This document shows, piece after piece, positions 1 through 8,868 of a DNA stretch of 64,000 nucleotides. The position numbers and the translations under genes are program-made. The notes under the pieces were generated by a model that ran no database searches, was not told the DNA's origin, and worked only from the letters and a program-made list of their open reading frames with translations. How positions within the stretch are numbered: the stretch's first letter is position 1; the number at the start of each line of letters is the position of its first letter. Source of the stretch: Cyanidiococcus yangmingshanensis (taxonomy: Eukaryota; Rhodophyta; Bangiophyceae; Cyanidiales; Cyanidiaceae); the NCBI GenBank assembly GCA_013995675.1, contig VWRR01000002.1, positions 186,001-250,000 of the forward strand, read 5' to 3'.

Positions 1-1268
1 CATGCTTCATATTGCGTCTCCCAGTTTCCAGAGCTTCACGAAATATTATACAAATCACTCCAGCGTGAGGTCCTCTGCGAGCCACGCGCAGTCGATCGCC
101 AGAGAAACACGCTTCAAGTACGTCCGTATATCAGTAACTTCACTGGCGAGGAGATGGGTTGTTTTGCTGAATAACCTTTTCGCGTCCTGTCGATTTCAGG
201 CGATTGGGCTTTGTTAGCCGGAAGGCAAAGCGTACAGAATCCTCCAATTCTTGAATGAAGGCGATCCATTGGCGATTTGCGTCGTCGAGCGCCCCTGACG
301 GATTCTTCAAAGAGAGGAGATCGAAATCATGGCATCCATCAGCCTCTGCGGCAAAAATTAACCTAATCAAACTGCATTCCTACAATGACATTTTCTCCTA
401 GGATTCGTGCAAAAACTGGCTTTGGCCACAATGGTAAGCGACGAAGGTGAACTTCTCTCAGAGTCGCTGTGGTCGCCCGCTCGAAACTTTGGTGGGCATC
501 ACGCATTTACATGTGTTTACGGAAAGCGTTGTCCATGGACAACGCGAGCTGGCATCTATTTCCCATTTTGTTGCACACCTAGACGCCCCGATCGAGACAA
601 GCGACGCCGAGGTATCCAATATCCATCGATCCGGAAGACCAACAGCGCCATGAAAGCCATTGTGCTGTAGACAATGTTCTCAATGGACGCTGGTCGTTCA
701 TTTCGAAACAGCAAAGACCTGGAATCTTTTGCGAGTGGAAAGGGAGCTTTCAGGGTTTCCATACGACTCCCAGCTCATATAACGTCTTTGAACCTACACA
801 ACTGTGCCGGGTTGGGGCTATTTTTGAATCAAAATCTATCCTCTGATGACATTTCTACAAAAAGCTCGCTGAATAGAAGAAGGCTAGCAGTACTACTCGA
901 GCGTATTTTTCAAGCCTATATATTCACAAAGGCGCTAATAAGATGCCTTGTTCTTTTCAAAAGGTCTCGACGGCGGTAGATCGATGGGGATCCGCGCTCG
1001 TCTAGTCAACATGCGTTGCAACGGTGGCGAGGGCGCACCGGTAGCACGACACCGGTCGGGTGTCCGAGTTCCCCGAGCGCATGCGGACATCTTGCCAAGT
1101 CGAGATTTCGCGGATCGTGCCACGTGTCCACCTGTTCGTGCCTTCGCGAATGCTCGAAAGGAATACTGGACAAAAGCGCACCAACGAGATCTTTGCGCCC
1201 CTCCAGAGCAGAGGACACCACCAATTTTAAAGTTCGTGTTGTCTCGTTTGTATAGAGCTCCTGCACTC
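1..1268. other. Intergenic/upstream region, no supported gene
   Basis: Short open frames occur on both strands, but none shows a recognisable domain, and several lack an ATG. A minus-strand frame at about 140-370 reads protein-like but has no ATG start. A minus-strand 68-residue frame at 556-762 has one hydrophobic stretch and no family match. Positions 994-1080 hold complementary ends and an internal hairpin that first suggested a tRNA (see rejected items). The 3' part is the probable promoter and 5' UTR of the BAR-domain gene. Confidence 0.5.
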
Positions 1269-2255
1269 ATGCTTCACCGTGTGAAAGTGAGTTTGAAAAG
1301 TTCGAAGGACGCAGTGCTGCGTCGTAGCCCTGCTAGTGCGCCGGAAACACGCTACGAGGCGTCTCTAGATGTTTTGGATAGCCTGGAACGCCGGGCGCAG
1401 CGAGTACGGACAATCCTGCAGGCCAACGAGGGCGCCTGGAAGGCCATCCTGGCCAACATGACGGACTCTGTGGGATCGATTCTTCGTATGTTTGAGGCAA
1501 CTCATCCTTTTCACAGTACTGCTACGGAGACAGCAAACATTGTTTCCGCGCTGGAGCCGCATATGCAGAAGATTGGTTTGTTGCGCTCCTTACAGCCGGT
1601 CCACCGCCAGGACGAGTCCAGGCCGCCGCTGGAGGGAATACAGAGCGTCATCGCTCAGATCGATGAATTTTTGGACAAGTGCAAGGAAATGAGAAAGCGA
1701 GCTAGCCTTTACGAGGAGCGTTTGAAGGAGGTGAACTACTATCTTACGAAAGTAGAAAAATTAGAAGCTACTCAAAAACAGGACTCTGACACGCGGCTTG
1801 ATCGGAACCGCATGAAACTACTTGAAGCCCGACAGTCCGCAGAAGACGCATGCAATTCTTTCCAACTCGGCGTGGAGATGCTCGAGCGAAACAAAGACGT
1901 CGTCTTCTCAAGGGCCCTTATTGTTTATGTATCCGACCAGCTCGCCGCGCTCAAATTTGAACCGCTCATAGAGCATGAAAAAGAGCTTCAAGATATTATG
2001 ACGGAACACGGCAGTCTTACTAGTCAGAAAATAGATTGGTCGGAGAGCCCGCAAATGAATCTCTCAAACGACCGCATCACCCAAGGCGTGCAGGGCCCTG
2101 GAAAGACCCAGTCACGATTTTCTCCTGACGCGAGTCCGCTCTCCGCTAGCGTTGACCACTCGATTCAAAGCTCCACACCGCCGCCGGATTTCGATCCACA
2201 TGAGCTTCACGAAGAACATGCACCAGAAGCTCAGCCAGCGAGAGAATATGCATGA
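1269..2255 (+). CDS. BAR-domain-like protein
   Basis: Predicted protein of 328 residues. Residues about 30-260 are heptad-rich, charged and almost wholly helical. They include a segment resembling the second helix of amphiphysin-type BAR domains: YEERLKEVNYYLTKV followed by an RLDRN-K-LEA pattern. BAR domains dimerise into curved helical bundles that bind and bend membranes in endocytosis and vesicle traffic. The C-terminal ~80 residues are Pro/Ser-rich, probably disordered, and end in a Glu/His/Pro tail; no SH3 domain is visible. The frame is open further upstream, but the ATG at 1269 is the first methionine that gives a sensible N terminus. A plain coiled-coil protein is the main alternative. 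Confidence 0.6.
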   Translation: MLHRVKVSLKSSKDAVLRRSPASAPETRYEASLDVLDSLERRAQRVRTILQANEGAWKAILANMTDSVGSILRMFEATHPFHSTATETANIVSALEPHMQKIGLLRSLQPVHRQDESRPPLEGIQSVIAQIDEFLDKCKEMRKRASLYEERLKEVNYYLTKVEKLEATQKQDSDTRLDRNRMKLLEARQSAEDACNSFQLGVEMLERNKDVVFSRALIVYVSDQLAALKFEPLIEHEKELQDIMTEHGSLTSQKIDWSESPQMNLSNDRITQGVQGPGKTQSRFSPDASPLSASVDHSIQSSTPPPDFDPHELHEEHAPEAQPAREYA

Positions 2256-2350
2256 GACAGGTTTATTACCCTGAGACTTTCGCATGCTTCTGCATACATT
2301 GATCGTCTGGGGGCTCTGAGCTACAACAAAAGCACGGCTGATGAAAGTAT

Positions 2351-2857
2351 CTAAAACTTTTCCTCGATGAGACCATCCTTGAGATACATAAATGTTGGGT
2401 AATGGCTTTCACCTTCGTACTTTGCCAGAACTAGCAAGGCGTCCGGATCACAAGTCGGACCCATGTAGAACTCATAGTCGTCAAAGTCTTTCAGCATTTT
2501 TGGAACCCATTCTTTCATCCCCTCCATGAAAGATTGCACTCGATCGGGGTTCTCTTTCTCGAGATATTCCTTCAACCTTCTCGAGTATTTCTTGATATAC
2601 AACTGGAAATCTTTCTTTGGTAGCTGAATGCTTTGTAACTTGAAAGCGTCCACGACAACGTTGACCGTTTCCGCACCACTGTCGCCTCCGCCTCCCATAG
2701 CATCTTCTTCATTATTCGAGATCCCATAGTCACTTGCGCCAAGAGTAACGTTGTACGAGTCGCAAGCGAGAAGGAGCCCGCTTTCCAGGGTACGCACGTT
2801 CTTCATTCCGTCGGACAGGAGCTCGTCCTTTGTGAAAGCGTCCTTCCATACGATCAT
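2351..2857 (-). CDS. TPT1: Translationally controlled tumor protein (TCTP)
   Basis: 168 residues, the normal TCTP length. The N terminus MIVWKDAFTKDEL is close to the family's MIIYKDIISGDE start, followed by a Glu/Gly-rich flexible loop (about 48-62). Then come the VVDAFKLQ segment, the charged helical hairpin KKYSRRLKEYLEKENPDR, and the FYMG-PDALLVLAKYEG-YPTFMYLKDGLIEEKF end that matches the family C terminus. TCTP is an abundant cytosolic, growth-linked protein reported to bind calcium, tubulin and small GTPases. The gene converges on the BAR-domain gene with about 95 bp between stops. The upstream region carries a short CGCCGT microsatellite. Confidence 0.95.
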   Translation of the reverse strand: MIVWKDAFTKDELLSDGMKNVRTLESGLLLACDSYNVTLGASDYGISNNEEDAMGGGGDSGAETVNVVVDAFKLQSIQLPKKDFQLYIKKYSRRLKEYLEKENPDRVQSFMEGMKEWVPKMLKDFDDYEFYMGPTCDPDALLVLAKYEGESHYPTFMYLKDGLIEEKF

Positions 2858-3048
2858 GTTGTTTTCGTTGCTGCGGTATACGCGGTTCTCCCGATGTTTA
2901 TCGCTCTTTGATACAGGGCAAACGATTCAAAGATCTTTCAAAATTTACGACAGCCGCAAAACCTGAAGTGCCCAGGGCTCGCACACGTCCTGAACGGCTA
3001 GGATACTCAGTTCTAGTCGTGAGAACCGTCTTTCTCAGTTTAGATAAC

Positions 3049-3071
3049 CGCCGTCGCCGTCGCCGTCGCCG
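3049..3071. repeat. CGCCGT hexanucleotide microsatellite
   Basis: About 3.8 perfect copies of the hexamer CGCCGT, about 190 bp upstream of the TCTP start codon, in its probable promoter or 5' UTR. Confidence 0.9.
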
Positions 3072-3181
3072 CGATCACTGCGTCGCCGCCTGAATCTCTA
3101 GTGCAATCGATCCCCGGTTCGCTCAGCGCTTGCTTCGCCTGCATCGCGATTGCACTGCAGCATTTCGCGTATGTCTCCAAT

Positions 3182-3267
3182 CGCTTCTCTGAGCAACGGT
3201 GGCGCGCAGTGAGACCGGAGCGCTTCTCTGAGCAACGGTGGCGCGCAGTGAGACCGGAGCGCTTCTC
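3182..3267. repeat. 39 bp tandem repeat, two full copies plus 8 bp
   Basis: Copies at 3182-3220 and 3221-3259 are identical, and a partial third copy (CGCTTCTC) follows at 3260-3267. The unit carries GCAACGGTGGCGCGCAGTG. Exact identity points to a recent slippage or unequal-exchange event. Confidence 0.95.
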
Positions 3268-4117
3268 ATGGGAACGATGCCTCCGAATCTACGTTCGGTA
3301 CATAAGCTGATCGCGTGGTAATTTTTCTGCAGTCGCAAGTCCGGATGTCTCAAGTTCAAATTGGGAAGCATCATCCGAAGGAGGAACTTTCAAAAGTTGC
3401 TCAACCATGAAACGTTTCCAGACAGTCGAGCGCGATTGAGGGAAACTCAATTTTCTAAAAGTTCTTCCATGTCCGATTCAATATCGGAGATAGAGGAAAT
3501 GCACCTGCAACAGAAATTCATAGTGCGCTAAAACCTCGTGGCAGCTCCGGTAGCAATCAAGTTTTGGTGCGCAACTTAGATGCATGAATAAAAATGGACA
3601 AGTTGGTCAGATTACATTTAGCGGCAAGATGTCGTGTAGGTCTACATTCACTGAAAAAGCGCTCGGATTTTGTTTGCGGTCCCAGGCGCATGCTATTGGG
3701 CTCTTTTTCGGAAGAGGGTATCGTACTAGGCACTCTGTTCAATGCTCGACAACTCGGTTTCCCATGCAAGATGTTATAATAAAAGCTCTAATGAGTGCTG
3801 AAAAGTGCCAAATTCATGATACGAAAATTGCTGACAATCATGGTTCCAGATACAGAAATTCCAGTGGCATGCTTCACTTACGGCTGTTCAAAGCTTTATC
3901 CTGGCAAGGACCAAGCTCTGCTCTTGAGATTCGGACCCATAGAATACCGCAGGCGCTATCCAGGCCTCGAGCGAACCACATTTTTATCCGGCAAAGAGCG
4001 TATCAAATGCTGAAATCCGATCCAGCCGGTTCGTCTCGCGAGACTCCGCACCATTGAAACTGAACTCTTGCACAAAGAGCGAATCAATCACGGTCTCTTT
4101 GGGCAGGGCTTATCCAC

Positions 4118-5233
4118 CTAGAATAAGGTGCCAAACATGCGGTTCAAAAGAAGCCTCAGTTGCGTACCAGGTGTCCATGGAAGCTGTAAACGCCTGTCGT
4201 AGACATCGTAGCCGGATGAACGCAGACGGCGGAGATAGGCGCTAGCAAGAACTGCTGGCAGAAAGGCTAATCTACAGGCCCGGGGGACACATTTCCAAGC
4301 TGCGCTTTCACGCCGAGCTCGATTCAGATATTCCTCCGCCATCTCGGCAACAGACTGAAAGGCTTTTTTGCGGTTAGAAGATACGGATACCTTTTGGCTG
4401 ACCAATTCCTTCACCGAAACATTGCAAGCCTTCATGATATCACGCGGGACATAGGTCTGAAACTTTGCGGCGTGGTGCGGAGCACCGCGCAGGAGAACTG
4501 CAAGCCCTGAAGCTGTGCCAATTTGAGTTGCAAACAGGTCAATGGCTGCTAATGCTTCTTGCTCCACCGGTTTTTCGAGGGTCGCGAGCAACACTCGCGC
4601 ATGCAAGGCGATGCACGATCCATGCGCCGCTTGTGCATACTTCACGAGTTCGTGCACTGTCTCCGGTTGCGGATATCGAAGATCTGCTTCCCTTGCGCTA
4701 AGAAGCAGATTGAAAGGCTCTACCGGCAACGAGAAGCGCTGTATTGTCTCACGGAGGGCACGTAGCGTCGGACTCTGCAAAGGCCCGTAAACACGAGCCA
4801 TGGCATGGTCGGCGTCGTAAATGCCCTGGAGCGCATCCCGGAAAAAAGACAAACGAAGTCGTCCCATGTCTTCATTCGTGACGGCGTCTTTGATTCGAGC
4901 AAGCTGTACGCTGAACGCGAATAATGATGCGTGAGCACAACGCGAATCGTGACTCGAGTGCAGCAAGTTTATCAGGTAGTTCCCGTAATCACTCTGTCTT
5001 AATTGTTGCAAACAGAACTCGTAATCTGAGCGCTGGGCTGCGTCCGTCGACGGGAACCTAGGCTCGGAATATGCAGGGAACCGCAAACCGACGAAACCAG
5101 CGTCGTTCACATCGCTTGCAGCAGAAGCGCTCCAGTGACGGGTCCAGGTCTCAAATTCTTCGGGCTTTCCCGCCTGGTTTCTTGCGGAGCTGCGGGCAGA
5201 CTGCTCTCCAGAACCCAGTTTCGGATTCTGCAT
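4118..5233 (-). CDS. NDUFAF6: Complex I assembly factor NDUFAF6-like (squalene/phytoene synthase family)
   Basis: 371 residues. The segment starting YEFCLQQLRQSDYGNYL matches the NDUFAF6 opening (Y-fC...vrkrDYenYL), followed by an R-S-FFRDALQGIYD helix like the squalene/phytoene-synthase fold. The two Asp-rich catalytic motifs of true prenyl synthases are not evident, which fits NDUFAF6, a non-catalytic paralogue needed for early assembly of mitochondrial complex I. The first ~60 residues are rich in Ser, Ala, Arg and Gln with few acidic residues at the very start, so they could include a mitochondrial presequence. The gene is divergent from eIF1A, with 168 bp between start codons. True phytoene synthase is less likely because the DxxxD motifs are missing. 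Confidence 0.82.
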   Translation of the reverse strand: MQNPKLGSGEQSARSSARNQAGKPEEFETWTRHWSASAASDVNDAGFVGLRFPAYSEPRFPSTDAAQRSDYEFCLQQLRQSDYGNYLINLLHSSHDSRCAHASLFAFSVQLARIKDAVTNEDMGRLRLSFFRDALQGIYDADHAMARVYGPLQSPTLRALRETIQRFSLPVEPFNLLLSAREADLRYPQPETVHELVKYAQAAHGSCIALHARVLLATLEKPVEQEALAAIDLFATQIGTASGLAVLLRGAPHHAAKFQTYVPRDIMKACNVSVKELVSQKVSVSSNRKKAFQSVAEMAEEYLNRARRESAAWKCVPRACRLAFLPAVLASAYLRRLRSSGYDVYDRRLQLPWTPGTQLRLLLNRMFGTLF

Positions 5234-5401
5234 ACCGAAATCTGTCGCAGAACTTTTCTTGGGGGCGTTTTAGGCCCCCCAAACTGGATGAGTCACGGGG
5301 ATCTATCTCCGGGCGCTACACAAACGCGGTGGACTCCGCCGGCGAATTCTTTTGGCGCAATAGCGTTTGTGCCTAGTGTTTGGTAACAGAAACGCGCCGG
5401 T
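5234..5401. promoter_or_regulatory. Bidirectional intergenic promoter, NDUFAF6 / eIF1A
   Basis: Only 168 bp separate the divergent ATGs of NDUFAF6 (minus) and eIF1A (plus), so both promoters and 5' UTRs must share it. No TATA box is obvious; a CCCCCC-containing run lies near 5274-5281. Confidence 0.5.
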
Positions 5402-6128
5402 ATGCCGAAGAACAAGGGAAAAGGTGGCAAGAATAGGAGAAGAGGGAAAAGTGATAATGATTCGATAAAACGTGAAATCGTTTTTAAAGAGGAGGGACAA
5501 GGTAAGTTCTTGGGCGTCGTCGAGCTCTCGTACGGTTGCTTGTGAGCCTAGTCGGGAGCTGGAACGGCACGAACGTGATGAAACGTTTGAATCCTCTTTT
5601 CTGGAGGGCATCTACGTGCCGCTGCAGAGTATTGGATCGAATTCCTCGTTTCTGAGTCGGTCTTGAATAGATGTCTTCGAGAGCTCGGCTGCAACTTGGC
5701 GGACACCTGTACGTGCACCTGAACAGCTACTAACCGCTCCTGGGGTCTGAACTACAGAATATGGACAAGTCTTGAGAATGCTTGGTAACGGCCGCTGCGA
5801 AATTTACTGTTTTGATGGCCAGAAGCGGCTTGGTCACATTAGAGGTAAGATGCGTAAGAAGGTATGGGTCGGTGCTGGTGATATCGTTCTAGTTGGTTTG
5901 CGGGATTTCCAAGACGATAAATGCGACATCATCCTGAAGTACTCTGCGGAGGAGTCAAGGGCGCTTCAGCGCAAGGGTGAGCTCCCAGACAATATTGTGC
6001 TCAACGAGGCTACTGATGCGGGAGACGGTGCTGAGGTCGAATTCGAGGTTGACTTTGATGAGGAGGAGCAAATTCCAAAACAGCCTATACGGGGCAGTTT
6101 GCCTGAAATCGATATTGATGATATTTAG
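5402..6128 (+). CDS. EIF1A: Translation initiation factor eIF1A, two exons
   Basis: Exon 1 (5402-5501) and exon 2 (5758-6128) join in frame to give 156 residues. Exon 1 encodes [16 protein letters not shown], the canonical basic eIF1A N terminus. The junction rebuilds [19 protein letters not shown], the invariant start of the OB fold. The rest follows the family: [34 protein letters not shown], then an acidic tail ending DIDDI. eIF1A binds the 40S A site and promotes scanning and start-codon selection. The intron is in phase 1. No in-frame ATG in exon 2 could give a full protein, so splicing is required. This is the only gene in the window with a certain coding intron. Confidence 0.96.
5502..5757 (+). 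other. Spliceosomal intron of eIF1A (256 nt)
   Basis: Starts GTAAGT at 5502, carries a perfect TACTAAC branch point at 5728-5734, and ends CTACAG at 5757, with 23 nt between branch motif and 3' splice site. Removing it restores the conserved eIF1A sequence exactly. Confidence 0.95.
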
Positions 6129-7452
6129 AGTAAACTTTCTCTAGCCGTTCCCGCCTTTCGTATCGACCTCAACGACGTGAAGACCGGTGGTCGTCTTTTC
6201 AAAGAGCCTATGGAAAAATAGATACAGTAACTTTTGTCTAACCGCTATATTTCTATTGGTCAAGTGAATCTCGTTTTATCCTGAATTAACGCTCAGCAGC
6301 AAAGATGAATGGTTGGTCATCTCGAAAACGAACTCGGAAACTTATGATTCAAGCGATAATTCGTCGATGTGCTGGGCTTATCCTCGATTGAAAGTGCGTA
6401 CTGTCACATCTCGCAACTCTAGATAGCATTCCTTTGGAAGGCAGGATCATAATATTTCAGTTCGAAGACTTTATCAGATTCATAGGTTCCTAAAGCGTCA
6501 CTATTTCGTCTGTGCCTAAGAACCACGTTGGAATTATGATATTTTGATGAAAACAGGGAGGATCCACTCGCCTGTCTCTGAGGAGAGCAAACGTATCAAT
6601 CGCATCCCCAAGGCAACGCCAGAGTATTCGTCATCGCTAAACACATGGATCCCTTCAGCAGTTGAACAAGTTGAATGTCAACCCGAACTCAGTTTGCTCT
6701 TCTGAAACAACATTCCCCGGTCGCGCTTGAAAATATCGGTGGGCTCGTGTTTAGACGGAGCCGAATCTGAACGGAAGGTTTTAAATCGCCTAGATCGGGC
6801 GCTCTGAAGCAGTTTCCTGGCCGATCATCCCTGAAAATGCACGCTTGACCCAACATGCTTGTTTTCCCCGCATCTCGTAGGTTGAGTTCGGTAAGTAAGC
6901 CTCTCGTAGAACCCCCGGCTTGGTTACCACGGTGGGGCACGCAAAAGCCATAGTGAAAGATTTAGAGGTCGGCTCCCAATAAAATGTGGGCCGATAGAGA
7001 AAATCCACTGTTAACTTGTTCTCTCGCGAGGTTATCATCCTTTCGAGTGGCCGTCGAGTTTAAAGCCGTCGAGCAGAGCTGTGAGACTCAATCAAAAACG
7101 TCCACAGTACTGGTTGTCGCTCGATCGTTGAACGCCGAGCTTGAACACCGTCCCGCGTCGCTGGAGGCAAACCAGTCGAAGACCTAAGGTACTTAAATGC
7201 ATCAACGAAGAGAACTATATGCTTGCAGAAGAGCCTTCGGCTTCGTTGCGTACACGAACGCGTTGCCGTATGCTTGCCTTGAACTGGCTACCACTGAAGG
7301 GTTCGCGTTCTTTTGCAAGATCAATGCGGCACAAACGTGCGATATGAACAATATGCCCAAACGCGTACATCCTATATTGACTAACTTTCCCTCGTGCAGT
7401 CGCCGCGTCGTCTCGCCGCTTGTAGTTCTTTTCGTCGTTATTAGCACGCGTA
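6129..7452. other. Long intergenic region, eIF1A to RPL39
   Basis: About 1.3 kb without a supported coding region. Short frames on both strands show no recognisable product. The 3' half contains a candidate 5' UTR intron of RPL39 (6891-7399, listed separately). A weak TGATGA/CTGA pair near 6543-6580 resembles C/D snoRNA boxes but lacks clear terminal stems. Confidence 0.45.
6891..7399 (+). other. Candidate 5' UTR intron of RPL39
   Basis: GTAAGT at 6891-6896 matches the eIF1A 5' splice site. TTGACTAAC at 7377-7385 is close to the TACTAAC branch motif, and a pyrimidine-rich stretch leads to GTGCAG at 7399. The predicted 3' splice site lies 53 nt upstream of the RPL39 ATG, so the intron would be in the leader. 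Leader introns are common in ribosomal protein genes, but this call rests on motif spacing alone. Confidence 0.38.
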
Positions 7453-7608
7453 ATGCCGTCGCAGAAAACGTTCCGGGTGAAGATGAAGCTGGCTAAAAAA
7501 TCAAAACAGAATCGGCCAGTTCCGGTTTGGTTTCGCTACAAGAAAGATTCTCGAATCAGGTACAACAATAAGAGGAGGCACTGGCGCCGAACGAAGCTGA
7601 ACTTTTAG
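7453..7608 (+). CDS. RPL39: 60S ribosomal protein eL39
   Basis: 51 residues, exactly the usual length of eL39. The protein begins [16 protein letters not shown] and continues [31 protein letters not shown]; the family form is [34 protein letters not shown]-. It is a small basic protein of the large cytosolic ribosomal subunit lining the exit tunnel. No upstream in-frame methionine fits better. The gene is easily missed because of its size. The opposite strand at 7501-7869 has an open frame that I regard as its shadow. Confidence 0.97.
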   Translation: MPSQKTFRVKMKLAKKSKQNRPVPVWFRYKKDSRIRYNNKRRHWRRTKLNF

Positions 7609-7911
7609 TCCCAGTAGGTCGAACACTGCAGTGTTGTGCTTTTGTGGTTTCTCGGGCCGACGATATTTCCTTGAACTGTTATCCAAGGTTATCGAAAGCG
7701 CTAGTTTCGTTGAACTGTGGTACTGATGCAGTTCCAAACGTAAGGTGGCGGCTTTAACGCTTACTTGACGCATAAAACGCAACTTGTCGGGCATACCGCA
7801 GGCCTCTCTACGATAGGCGCCCCGCGTCATATGCTGTAAACGTTTGCCATCGAACATCCATAGTCGCAAAGAAGTTAGAATTCCGCTATGTCCCTCTATC
7901 TCAAAGCTCTC
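7609..7911. other. Short intergenic stretch between RPL39 and the Myb-like gene
   Basis: About 300 bp between two convergent genes. A minus-strand frame continues through it and over RPL39, but it lacks a convincing start and family features. I see nothing else. Confidence 0.5.
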
Positions 7912-8868
7912 TCATAGATGCCAGGAGCCACCTAGTTTTCCGCTTTTGGGGCTCGGGAGCTTTCTCAAGTTCGGGCCTCGGAGAGGGTTGCCCGGCTCAT
8001 CCGAATGAGTTTCACGAACACTCACGACGGCTTCATTCAAATACACCTGTCCGTCGTCATCTGCGCCATTTGGGGCGCTTGCCTCATCCTTCGAAAAGTT
8101 TGGCCAGTTATGTTTTTCTTTGAGAAGCAGCAAATGTTTGTAGACAACGTTCCCCTTTCGCTCGTGGCCGTTCGGTAGACGAGCCTGGACTTCTTTCGCG
8201 ATCTGGACTTTGCTGCGAATTGTTGGAGCAAGTTCATGATATACTTCGCTAAATATTGCATCTTCAGCTTCGGTGAAACGCAGGCGATGTGCCTTCCCAG
8301 CTTGAACAGAATGGCGTTCTACGGTTCGGCCGCCTTGAGCCGTATCCCTGTCAAAATGTCTTGGCTCAGGCGGTTGTACATAGTTCGAAATCTCTCCCTC
8401 AGTTCCGAAAACCCCAGAGCTTGCAGGTAACCTTCCTTGCGCCGTAACCTCCCTAAGATTCAGGCGTTCTGCAGACGCCTCCGGTGCAGCACTTAGAAGT
8501 TCTGACTCATTTTCAAATTCTACTTGTCCATAGCCAGTTCTTCCAGACAAAAAGAGCTCTAATACGAACTGGGCCGCAGACAAACTTGCGTGCGAGGCTC
8601 TCAGAACAACCGGCGAGAACTCAACTGCAAGCTGACTCAGAGCCTGAGTTCCTTGTAAGGTTTGGGTGACCTGGCGAAGGCGCGCCAGCTTGTCCCGGAG
8701 GCTGGTTGTGATGTTTGCGAGTTCAGAAAAGATCTCTTCAGGTCTCTCTGGCGAAGGATCACTCTCTCTGCTCATTGGTGCCGGTACCGCGTCCCCACGC
8801 GAGCCACAAACACAACCTGGCGATTCCAAAGCCGAGACCGTTGTGGTTTGACGGCGCCACGCGCGCAT
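7912..8868 (-). CDS. Putative Myb/SANT-like DNA-binding protein
   Basis: 318 residues from the ATG at 8868; a second possible start is the methionine at 8775 (MSRESDPSPERPEE). Residues about 196-262 contain RLRFTEAEDAIFSEVYHE, then SKVQIAKEVQARLP, then VVYKHLLLLKEKHNW. This is a W/F-spaced three-helix pattern like atypical Myb/SANT domains, although the first tryptophan is replaced by phenylalanine. Residues about 45-115 form a helical, possibly coiled-coil region rich in Leu and Gln. The C terminus is Pro/Lys/Gly-rich. The domain suggests a nuclear chromatin or transcription role; the target is unknown, and the fold call is only moderately supported. Confidence 0.5.
   Translation of the reverse strand: MRAWRRQTTTVSALESPGCVCGSRGDAVPAPMSRESDPSPERPEEIFSELANITTSLRDKLARLRQVTQTLQGTQALSQLAVEFSPVVLRASHASLSAAQFVLELFLSGRTGYGQVEFENESELLSAAPEASAERLNLREVTAQGRLPASSGVFGTEGEISNYVQPPEPRHFDRDTAQGGRTVERHSVQAGKAHRLRFTEAEDAIFSEVYHELAPTIRSKVQIAKEVQARLPNGHERKGNVVYKHLLLLKEKHNWPNFSKDEASAPNGADDDGQVYLNEAVVSVRETHSDEPGNPLRGPNLRKLPSPKSGKLGGSWHL

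Larger units (their letters stand above)
2858..4117. other. Intergenic region with simple and tandem repeats
   Basis: The stretch between TCTP and the 3' end of NDUFAF6 holds a CGCCGT microsatellite (3049-3071) and a 39 bp tandem repeat (3182-3267). A plus-strand frame at 3584-4057 starts with ATG and is 157 codons long, but its composition is unlike the neighbouring genes and no family is recognised. I treat it as non-coding. Confidence 0.45.

Noticed and set aside
140-370. Protein-like minus-strand frame near the left edge.
   Set aside because: It lacks an ATG and has no family match; an exon of a spliced gene is possible but unsupported.
994-1080. Possible tRNA or permuted tRNA: GCGCTCG (994-1000) and CGAGCGC (1074-1080) are complementary, with a GACACC-GGTCG-GGTGTC hairpin inside.
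   Set aside because: No T-loop (GGTTCGANTCC-like) sequence sits at the right place, the cloverleaf cannot be completed, and no 3'-half-first arrangement is visible.
3584-4057. 157-codon plus-strand frame in the TCTP/NDUFAF6 spacer.
   Set aside because: No domain, composition unlike the neighbouring genes, and equally long overlapping frames exist in the same stretch.
6540-6585. C/D box snoRNA-like TGATGA and CTGA pair.
   Set aside because: No terminal stem, no recognisable internal boxes and too short a guide region; such pairs are common by chance.
7501-7869. 122-codon minus-strand frame across RPL39.
   Set aside because: It is antisense to a certain ribosomal protein gene and has no good start or family.
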